From DATGIQ01 sp035295665 (lineage in GTDB: Bacteria > Planctomycetota > Planctomycetia > Gemmatales > Gemmataceae), in the NCBI GenBank assembly GCA_035295665.1, contig DATGIQ010000693.1, positions 1 to 11,420 of the forward strand: DNA of 11,420 bases, written 5' to 3'. Under the pieces are notes generated by a model. The model did no database searches and was not told the origin of the DNA. It saw only the letters and a program-made list of their open reading frames with translations. Positions 6,096 through 11,420 of this stretch are shown one piece after another (position 1 is the first letter of the stretch; the number at the start of each line of letters is the position of its first letter). The position numbers and the translations under genes were made by a program.

Positions 6096-6986
6096 TCAAA
6101 TTCCTTCACGGCAATGCCGTGCGTTCCATTCCTCCACAATGGGACGGAATGCGGCAATGTGTGCGGGAGTTGTGCCGCAACAGCCACCGACCATGGCCAC
6201 GCCTTGTTGTAGCACCTCGGGCAGCCGGGCCGCCATGTCGGTGGGCTTCTGCGGATAAACCCAGCCGGCTGGGCCACGCATCGGCGTGCCGGCGTTGGGA
6301 CGGGCGAAGAGCGGCAGATCGGTAACCTGCCGGTAACGGCGGAGAATCTCGCTGATCTCGCCCATGCCGATGTCCCGGCCACAGTTGACACCCAATGCCG
6401 TGACGCCATATTGGCGCGCCAGCCGTCCGTACACCTCCGGCGGCTGGCCGCCTTGCGTCGTCAAGATCCCCTCCGCCGTACGGCGGTAAGTAACGGACAG
6501 CAATACCGGCACATCCTCCGCTTCCAGACTGGGCAGGCATACGTATTTGATGGCCCACAGGGCGTGCAGGTCGGAACACGTCTCCAGCAAAATGCCGTCG
6601 GCCCTCCGCAGCGACTGGACTACCTGAATCATCGGCTGCTTGCGCCATTCCTGCTCAATCGGACCAATATCGGCCAGGACAAACCGCTCCGGCCCGGCCA
6701 CCGACCGAGCCAGCTCCAGCCCCGAGTGATTGATGGCTTCCAGCTGCTCCGATTGGCCGCGCTTGGCGAGGGCCGCGGGGTTGGCCTGAAACGTATTGGT
6801 CAGCAAGCACTGGGCTCCAGCGACGATGTAGGCCTGGTGGATGGCCCGCACCCGGTCCGGCTCGGTCAGGTTCCACAATTCGCCACACTCTCCCGGCTGG
6901 AGGCTGGCGCGTTGCAATTCCGTGCCCATGGCGCCGTCCATGAGCAAGATTTGGCCGGACTGGAGAACTTCGCGCAGCCGCCCCAT
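6096..6986 (-). CDS. Homocysteine S-methyltransferase family protein
   Basis: This 296-residue protein is one homocysteine-binding (Hcy) domain of the MetH N-terminal/BHMT type. It transfers a methyl group to homocysteine to make methionine; the methyl donor cannot be told from sequence. Visible signatures are LLMDGAMGTELQ near residue 14, TNTFQANP at 63-70, GVNCG with zinc ligand Cys202, and GGCCGTTP with Cys269 and Cys270. The three zinc cysteines are all present. It lacks the pterin, cobalamin and activation domains of full MetH, so it is a stand-alone enzyme. Upstream in-frame ATGs at 7019 and 6998 overlap the phosphoglycerate mutase gene. I prefer 6986 because it is preceded by GGGG at six bases and gives the normal family N-terminus. 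That start is one base beyond the upstream stop (TGA-G-ATG), which suggests translational coupling. Confidence 0.88.
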   Translation of the reverse strand: MGRLREVLQSGQILLMDGAMGTELQRASLQPGECGELWNLTEPDRVRAIHQAYIVAGAQCLLTNTFQANPAALAKRGQSEQLEAINHSGLELARSVAGPERFVLADIGPIEQEWRKQPMIQVVQSLRRADGILLETCSDLHALWAIKYVCLPSLEAEDVPVLLSVTYRRTAEGILTTQGGQPPEVYGRLARQYGVTALGVNCGRDIGMGEISEILRRYRQVTDLPLFARPNAGTPMRGPAGWVYPQKPTDMAARLPEVLQQGVAMVGGCCGTTPAHIAAFRPIVEEWNARHCREGI

Positions 6987-6987
6987 C

Positions 6988-8193
6988 TCACGCCCCATAT
7001 TTGCCGAGCCGGCCTGCATGGGCCATGGCCAGCGGCATCAGGTACATCGCAGGAAATTGTCCCAGCCCGCCGCGCAGGCAATACGATTCGCCAAACTCGA
7101 TCACCGGGTCAGGCCGGCATGTCGGCGCCCACAACAGCACCGGGACGGGATGCCAGCTATGGCTACGCAATTTGCTCGGTGTGCTGTGATCCCCCGTTAC
7201 AATGAGAACGTCCGGGTCTAAAGCACGGATCTTCGGCAGCTCGGCGTCCAGATGTTCGATCATTTCCACCTTGGCAGCGAAGTTGCCGTCTTCGCCGGTG
7301 CTGTCCGTGTACTTGTAATGCAGGAAGAAGAAATCGTACTGGTTCCATAGCCGCCGCAAGGTTTCGATTTGATCGCCGAGCGTGGCTCCGGCATCGGCAA
7401 TGTCCATGCCTACGAGCCGTGCCAGACCCTTGTACATGGGATAAACGGCCAAGGCCACAGGCCGAAGGCCATAGATTTCCTGTAGGGTCTCGATTTTGGG
7501 ATACCGCGCGAAACCGCGGAGTGTGACCATGTTGGTCGGCGCATCTCCGCGCAGCACGCGGGCGGCTTCGCTCACAAACAGGTTCACGAACCGAGCGGTG
7601 TTCTCCGCCGGCTTGCCCTCTCCCTGAGCCTCGAGGGGCTTGTGACCGGTTTGCTGCGGGTCGGTATCGTTCACCGCATCGCCCAGCTCGTCGCCACGAA
7701 ACACCACGACGAAGCGGTGTTCGCGGACCGGTTCGACAAAGATTTCGACGCCGGGAATGCGGATCTGCTGGAGCTTGCGGCACATGGCCACGCAGCGTTC
7801 CGTAGTCGGTCGGCCGGCTCGGCGGTCGGTGATGAGGCCGGCGTCATCCACCGTGCAAAAATTCCCACGCGCAGCCACATCACGCGGGCCGACCGAAAAG
7901 TGAATCCCCATTGCCTCCAGGATCCCCCGGCCGATGCGATATTCCAGCGGGTCGTAGCCAAATAGTCCGAGATGACCCGGTCCGCTGCCGGGCGTGATCC
8001 CAGGGAGCACCGGCGTGCTCAGGCCACAGACCCCCTCCCGGGCACAGGCGTCGAGATTGGGCGTACGGGCCGATTCCAATTCGGTCTTGCCGCCCGACTC
8101 GATCGGGAGACCCCCCAGGCCATCGGCTACGAGGAGAACGATCTTACTGTCACTGGGTTCCCGAAGTTCGCGAATTAGCTCATGAATCTTCAT
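6988..8193 (-). CDS. apgM: 2,3-bisphosphoglycerate-independent phosphoglycerate mutase, archaeal type
   Basis: This 401-residue protein interconverts 3- and 2-phosphoglycerate in glycolysis and gluconeogenesis in the cytoplasm. It belongs to the alkaline-phosphatase superfamily. Metal-binding motifs are visible: LLVADGLGGLP with Asp24, PGSGPGHLGLFGYDP with the probable phospho-serine at Ser71, FLHYKYTDSTGEDGN, and VTGDHSTPSKLRSHSWHP with conserved Asp and His ligands. The length (about 400) and the GYDP and SHSWHP phrasing match the ApgM subfamily rather than the longer bacterial GpmI of about 510 residues. The GxDG position reads GEDG where archaeal members often have GHDG. The start ATG 8193 has no strong Shine-Dalgarno. 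It is coupled to the downstream homocysteine methyltransferase and divergent from pgi, so two glycolytic genes may share regulation from the 103-bp region between them. Confidence 0.92.
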   Translation of the reverse strand: MKIHELIRELREPSDSKIVLLVADGLGGLPIESGGKTELESARTPNLDACAREGVCGLSTPVLPGITPGSGPGHLGLFGYDPLEYRIGRGILEAMGIHFSVGPRDVAARGNFCTVDDAGLITDRRAGRPTTERCVAMCRKLQQIRIPGVEIFVEPVREHRFVVVFRGDELGDAVNDTDPQQTGHKPLEAQGEGKPAENTARFVNLFVSEAARVLRGDAPTNMVTLRGFARYPKIETLQEIYGLRPVALAVYPMYKGLARLVGMDIADAGATLGDQIETLRRLWNQYDFFFLHYKYTDSTGEDGNFAAKVEMIEHLDAELPKIRALDPDVLIVTGDHSTPSKLRSHSWHPVPVLLWAPTCRPDPVIEFGESYCLRGGLGQFPAMYLMPLAMAHAGRLGKYGA

Positions 8194-8227
8194 GGATGGA
8201 GTTTACCCATTCTAGGGTCCGGAGTAC

Positions 8228-8289
8228 AGTAGTCCGTAGTCGGTAGTCCATAGTTGTTTGCTACGGGCTACGGACGATGGACTACGGAT
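8228..8289. repeat. Clustered GTAGTCC / GGACTAC repeats in the apgM-pgi divergent region
   Basis: The left half holds AGTAGTCC, GTAGTC and GGTAGTCC. The right half holds CTACGGG, CTACGGA and GGACTACGGA. GTCCGTAG (8232-8239) is the reverse complement of CTACGGAC (8268-8275), and GTAGTCCAT (8243-8251) is the reverse complement of ATGGACTAC (8277-8285). The order is A-B-A'-B', not nested, so one simple hairpin cannot use both pairs. The block sits between two divergent starts and ends eight bases before the pgi ATG. It could be a dispersed genomic repeat or an operator array. Confidence 0.7.
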
Positions 8290-8296
8290 CAAAGTT

Positions 8297-9754
8297 ATGC
8301 AGCTACCTGACGAATCCATCACATATCAGTACCAATCCCTGCTGGTACCTGCGATCGAGCAATGGACCCCGACGGCCGAGCTTCAGTCCCAGCATCTCCT
8401 TCCCGCGGCCCGGCTGCGCGATCTGGTACCCCGGCTTCAGCAAGTCCGTAGCCAGGTGGCCACGGAACGCGAATTGCAACACGTGCCGCCCGAGCTACAG
8501 CCGCTCGACGCCGGCTTTGTCGATCTGCCGCAAAAGACACTCGATGACCATCGCCGAAAGGGTGAGGAGAGCCTCCTCGGCCGGGTGCTCGCCCAGGCCA
8601 AGCGGTTGCGCGATGAAGTCGACCGGGTTGTCATTCTCGGCATCGGTGGATCCTACTTGGCCGCGCGCGCCCTCTTTGAGGCTCTGCGCAGTACCTACCA
8701 TAATGAGCTCCCTCCGGAAGCGCGAATGGGCGTGCCCCGGATCTATTTTGAGGGCAACAACGTAGACAACGACAGTTTTCAGGATTTCCTCGATCTGCTT
8801 CAGAACACCTGCGTCGATCCAGAGCTGCGCGAGGAACGCTGGGGGATCATCGTTATCAGCAAGTCGGGCGAAACCCTCGAAACAATGGCGGCCTTGCGGG
8901 TGCTCCGGCGCGAAGCTACCGAGTATTACGGCAGCAATTCCGAGCGGCTGCGACGCTGGATCGTCCCGATTACCGGCGCCGGCGGCAAACTTCGCGAATT
9001 GTGCAAGGCGGAAAAGCTGAGTGATGCCGACATCCTCACCATCCCGGAGAATGTGGGCGACCGTTACTCCGTTTTCAGCCCCGTGGGACTACTCCCCGCC
9101 GCGGTCATGGGCCTCGATGTGCGGGCCCTCCTGTTGGGGGCCGCAGCAATGACCAAACGCTTTCTGGACGAGCCGTTCGAGCGCAACCCGGTCTTGCAAT
9201 ACGCCGGCGTCAACCATTTGTTGACCCAGGAATTCAACAAGCCTACCCGCGTGTTGTGCGTGTGGTCCAAGAAGTTGGAAGCCACCGGTCTGTGGTACGA
9301 TCATCTCCTGGCTGAAAGCCTGGGCAAGCAGGGCCGCGGACCGGTGCCACTGACCATGGTTGGAACGCGCGATCTCCATGCGCGAGGCCAGCAGCATCAG
9401 GAAGGAACGCGCGACAAGATCATCAATAACCTCGTTTTGAGAGCCCCGCATTTGAGTCCGATTGCCATCGGCATGGCCGATCGGAACGAGGACGAACTGA
9501 ATGTGCTCTCGCGCAAGACTTTTTCCGACCTGATGCAGGCGTCCTTGCAAGGTACCAATCAGGCCTACCACGAAGCAGCCCGGCCGACCGCAGAGCTGCT
9601 CTTGGCCACGTTGTCGGAGCATACCCTGGGACAACTGCTCCAAATGCTGATGCTCAGCACGGTGGTCGAAGGCAGACTGATGGGAATCAACCCGTATGGC
9701 CAATCTGGTATGGAAGCGTATCAGCGCCACATGAAGACGGCATTAAAGGGGTAG
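8297..9754 (+). CDS. pgi: Glucose-6-phosphate isomerase
   Basis: This 485-residue enzyme interconverts glucose 6-phosphate and fructose 6-phosphate. It carries two SIS sugar-phosphate domains. The first has VVILGIGGSYLAARALFEAL near 111-130 and ISKSGET near 187-193, which hold the phosphate-binding loops. The second has NVGDRYSVFSPVGLLPA near 252-268, the first PGI signature. LLAESLGKQGRGPVP near 337-351 carries the catalytic Glu, DLHARGQ near 359-365 a candidate active-site His, and GQSGMEAYQRHMK near 468-480 ends in the C-terminal Lys of the second signature (usually DQxGVExxK, here GQSGMEAYQRHMK). The length is between the short Bacillus and long E. coli forms. A TTG start at 8258 would add 13 residues encoded by the repeat block and is rejected; ATG 8297 lacks a strong Shine-Dalgarno. 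It diverges from apgM. Confidence 0.93.
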   Translation: MQLPDESITYQYQSLLVPAIEQWTPTAELQSQHLLPAARLRDLVPRLQQVRSQVATERELQHVPPELQPLDAGFVDLPQKTLDDHRRKGEESLLGRVLAQAKRLRDEVDRVVILGIGGSYLAARALFEALRSTYHNELPPEARMGVPRIYFEGNNVDNDSFQDFLDLLQNTCVDPELREERWGIIVISKSGETLETMAALRVLRREATEYYGSNSERLRRWIVPITGAGGKLRELCKAEKLSDADILTIPENVGDRYSVFSPVGLLPAAVMGLDVRALLLGAAAMTKRFLDEPFERNPVLQYAGVNHLLTQEFNKPTRVLCVWSKKLEATGLWYDHLLAESLGKQGRGPVPLTMVGTRDLHARGQQHQEGTRDKIINNLVLRAPHLSPIAIGMADRNEDELNVLSRKTFSDLMQASLQGTNQAYHEAARPTAELLLATLSEHTLGQLLQMLMLSTVVEGRLMGINPYGQSGMEAYQRHMKTALKG

Positions 9755-10107
9755 CACCACCCGCGCACTTCCGTTTTGCGAGAGTGGACTGCAGTGCACT
9801 AAGTGTCCGAACTGATGCAAAATCAAGCACCGGATAAGTGGGCTGCCTCGGAATCAGCCAGCTGACATTGCTGCGTCATCGGTCGTTCCCATCGAACGGA
9901 CAAATCGCAAATATCAGCAGAGCCAGATCTTAGGCGTTTGCACGCCGCTACGAACGTAACGGTAAATCCATTGGTATTGAACTTGCGTTCAAGGAAGTGG
10001 TTGGGCTGCATGCAAAAATGTAGGGGAGACAGCATCCTCAGTTGCATTCATGACGTAGAATTCGGGAAGGAAGCCAATTCCCGCTCCGCTCACAGGAGGA
10101 AAGCGAG
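9755..10107 (+). promoter_or_regulatory. 353-bp csrA leader with a palindrome and a GGA-loop hairpin
   Basis: No convincing gene lies here; the only open frame (minus strand, 9823-10047) has low-quality composition and no domain. TTGAAC-TTGC-GTTCAA at 9977-9992 is a perfect inverted repeat. CGGGAA (10063-10068) and TTCCCG (10078-10083) form a six-base-pair stem around the loop GGAAGCCAA. CACAGGAGGA at 10091-10100 is the csrA Shine-Dalgarno, and upstream CTCC (10084-10087) can pair with its GGAG. These structures suit post-transcriptional control of csrA. No clear -35/-10 pair is visible. Confidence 0.5.
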
Positions 10108-10305
10108 ATGCTTGTTCTGAGCCGGAAACTGGGTGAAAAGATCTGCATCGGTGAAAACATCTGCATTACCGTTGTGGATATTGATCGCGGAAAAATTCGG
10201 CTGGGGATTGAAGCCCCGCGCGACGTTCCTGTCTTCCGACAGGAGCTGCTGCCGCTGAAGGCCACTGCCGCCAACCCGGCAACGGCCCCCGTGATCTCCC
10301 AGTAG
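10108..10305 (+). CDS. csrA: Carbon storage regulator CsrA (RsmA family)
   Basis: This 65-residue protein starts MLVLSRKLGEKICIG and continues ITVVDIDRGKIRLGIEAPRDVPVFRQEL. That is the full CsrA core: five beta strands, Arg at residue 6 in LSRK, GIEAP, and the RNA-binding Arg in the VPVFR segment (consensus VxVHREE). The last 15 residues are an Ala/Pro-rich tail. CsrA is a small homodimer that binds GGA motifs in mRNA leaders and blocks or alters translation, linking carbon use, motility and biofilm states. The start at 10108 has AGGAGG eight bases upstream. No fliW or flagellar gene lies nearby, so it is a stand-alone csrA. The Shine-Dalgarno and neighbouring hairpins resemble CsrA targets, which points to autoregulation. 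Confidence 0.95.
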   Translation: MLVLSRKLGEKICIGENICITVVDIDRGKIRLGIEAPRDVPVFRQELLPLKATAANPATAPVISQ

Positions 10306-10351
10306 CAGCTTTTCCGAGCTGGTAGCTGGCGCAGCCGTTTTCAGCGATGCG

Positions 10352-10379
10352 AAACGACCACGACCAGGACGTGCGTTTT
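10352..10379 (+). terminator. Hairpin downstream of csrA, possible terminator with a GGA loop
   Basis: AAACG-AC-CACG, loop ACCAGGA, CGTG-CGTTT: nine base pairs with a two-base bulge, ending in TTTT (10376-10379). It lies 46 bp after the csrA stop, in the 151-bp gap between convergent csrA and tsaE. It can act as a weak intrinsic terminator for csrA. The loop also matches a CsrA-type target (ACCAGGACGT against the known consensus ACARGGAUGU). Confidence 0.4.
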
Positions 10380-10456
10380 GTTGCCCAAAGCGGTCAGCAA
10401 AGCGTTTTCCGGCACACTTTTTGTCCCGGCAATCCATCCAAGATTCCTGTCGCGGA

Positions 10457-10960
10457 TTAACTATTCGCTGTCCCCGGAGCCATCGTGGATCGTGCGCGCA
10501 GTCCTTCCAGGATGGGCGCGTACTTTTCGCCGTGTGCTTCGACGCTGATTCGGCGCGTGGTCGGGCCAGTCGGAAGCAGTGCGATGTTCAGGTATTCGTC
10601 GGGGAGACAAGCTCGAACCCGATCCGCCCATTCCACCAAACAGACGCCGTTCCCTTCGAAGTACTCGTGCACGCCCAGGTCGAAAAACTCCGCTTCCGTC
10701 CGCAAGCGGTAGGCGTCAAAGTGGTAGATGGGCAAGCGGGCTTCGTACTCCTGGATCAGGACGAACGTCGGGCTGCTGACGACCCGGCTATCGGCAATCC
10801 CAAGTCCGAGAGCGATGGCCCTCACCAAGTGCGTCTTGCCGGCCCCGAGCGGGCCGACCAGAGCGACCACCGCGCCGGGAAAGAGTAGCTCCGCCAAGCA
10901 TTGGCCCAGCGCCAATGTGGCATTCAGGTCGGGAATATCGATGGTCAAGGATTCGATCAT
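10457..10960 (-). CDS. tsaE: tRNA t6A37 threonylcarbamoyladenosine biosynthesis ATPase TsaE
   Basis: This 167-residue protein is the ATPase that works with TsaD and TsaB to make the t6A modification on tRNAs reading ANN codons, in the cytoplasm. The Walker A loop GPLGAGKTHL is at 36-45. It is followed by the family signature VVSSPTFVLIQEY at 60-72, YHFDAYRL at 79-86 (Walker-B-like), and FFDLGVHEYFEGNGVCLVEW at 92-111. All invariant P-loop residues are present. The frame is open to 11068, but the extra 36 residues overlap the divergent epimerase start and have no family homology, so ATG 10960 is chosen; its Shine-Dalgarno is weak. It is convergent with csrA and divergent from the epimerase, with 79 bp between their starts. 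tsaB and tsaD are not in the window. Confidence 0.92.
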   Translation of the reverse strand: MIESLTIDIPDLNATLALGQCLAELLFPGAVVALVGPLGAGKTHLVRAIALGLGIADSRVVSSPTFVLIQEYEARLPIYHFDAYRLRTEAEFFDLGVHEYFEGNGVCLVEWADRVRACLPDEYLNIALLPTGPTTRRISVEAHGEKYAPILEGLRARSTMAPGTANS

Positions 10961-11039
10961 GGTCTCGTTCGCTCGCTTGCCTGGGTGGTTCCTTCCTTCA
11001 CGATAACAACTCTTGGGCAGGTTCACAGGAGGGCTTCCG

Positions 11040-11420
11040 ATGTCCTTCGTCTTGGTTACCGGTGCCACGGGTGAGGTAGCACGGGGCGTGTTGCCTTATC
11101 TGGAGAGCCAATTCGATTTGCACCTGCTCGCCCCCGACCTACCAGGCGACGATCCGCGGCACATCCGGGCCGATATTCTCGACTGGCAAGCTCTCAGCTC
11201 GGCCATGCAGGGGGCGCGGGCAGTGCTGCATTTGGCGGTCGCTACGGGGCACTCTGGAATCTACGAAGATGATGCCTTTAATGACCAGCGCTTCGAGGTC
11301 AACGTGAAGGGCACATTCCACGTCTTCGAGACCGCTTGCCGTGCCGGCGTCCAGCGCGTCGTTCAGGTGAGCAGCCTGATGGTGGTCTGGGGCTATGGCA
11401 AAGAGAGCCTGGTGGCCGGC
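11040..11420 (+). CDS. NAD(P)-dependent epimerase/dehydratase (extended SDR), 3' end missing
   Basis: 127 codons run to the right edge. The N-terminus SFVLVTGATGEVARGVLPYL is the Rossmann-fold nucleotide-binding loop, with TGATGEVARG as a variant of TGxxGxxG. HIRADILDW near 40-48 is the acidic second motif, AVLHLAV near 59-65 matches the extended-SDR V-x-H-L-A signature, and FEVNVKGTFHVFETACRAGV near 84-103 is the family's NVxGTxxxxEAA helix. QRVVQVSSLMVVWG near 104-117 carries the catalytic Ser strand. The Tyr-x3-Lys pair lies beyond the edge or just at it. AGGAGG lies seven bases upstream. Substrate is unknown; it is most likely a nucleotide-sugar epimerase/dehydratase. Its Shine-Dalgarno context TCACAGGAGG is identical to that of csrA. 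Confidence 0.88.
   Translation, partial: MSFVLVTGATGEVARGVLPYLESQFDLHLLAPDLPGDDPRHIRADILDWQALSSAMQGARAVLHLAVATGHSGIYEDDAFNDQRFEVNVKGTFHVFETACRAGVQRVVQVSSLMVVWGYGKESLVAG

Noticed and set aside
8258..8296. TTG start that would extend Pgi by 13 residues
   Set aside because: The extension is encoded by the repeat block and has no ribosome site; ATG 8297 gives a normal Pgi N-terminus.
9755..9830. Possible intrinsic terminator after pgi (GGAC...GTCC near 9787-9809)
   Set aside because: The stem is only about four base pairs with a large loop and no T-run.
9823..10047. 74-codon minus-strand frame in the csrA leader
   Set aside because: There is no clear ribosome site and no domain, and it spans the palindrome upstream of csrA.
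10961..11068. N-terminal extension of TsaE
   Set aside because: It would overlap the start of the divergent epimerase, and TsaE proteins normally begin close to MIESLTI.

Overview
The window reads as a chromosomal segment of a GC-rich bacterium, most likely a planctomycete (Planctomycetota). This is an inference from gene style and content: an archaeal-type phosphoglycerate mutase, a stand-alone csrA, a large secreted protein of unknown function, and many loosely packed single genes on alternating strands. No rRNA or taxonomic marker confirms it. There is no prophage, transposase or CRISPR array. The genes are mostly housekeeping, with one scarred tRNA locus.

Layout. Bases 1-4783 hold four minus-strand genes. 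They are a hexapeptide-repeat (left-handed beta-helix) transferase cut by the left edge, a 620-residue polytopic membrane protein 19 bp upstream of it, a small DUF962/Mpo1-like membrane protein, and a 597-residue exported protein of unknown function with a perfect hairpin just behind its stop codon. The first two probably form a cell-surface polysaccharide unit. Bases 5014-5440 hold a small, degraded HNH-nuclease-like reading frame whose last 15 bases lie inside a tRNA-Leu(UAG) gene, followed 16 bp later by an imperfect copy of that tRNA's 3' half. This looks like an old integration or duplication scar. A proline-rich small lipoprotein follows at 5671-6066.

Bases 6096-9754 are central metabolism. 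A minus-strand pair, archaeal-type phosphoglycerate mutase (apgM-like) then a homocysteine S-methyltransferase, is tightly coupled. Glucose-6-phosphate isomerase (pgi) diverges from it, so two glycolytic genes share a 103-bp intergenic region filled with short repeated GTAGTCC/GGACTAC units.

Bases 9755-11420 hold csrA with a 353-bp leader, a convergent tsaE (tRNA t6A modification ATPase), and the start of an NAD-dependent epimerase/dehydratase that runs off the right edge. The most interesting regulatory signal is around csrA. A GGA-bearing hairpin and an ACAGGAGGA Shine-Dalgarno lie just before the start codon, and a hairpin with a CsrA-like ACCAGGA loop lies just after the stop. Together they suggest autoregulation.

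I did not find a clearly new multi-gene system. The best leads are the csrA flanking RNA structures, the tRNA-Leu/HNH scar, and the repeat-filled divergent promoter.
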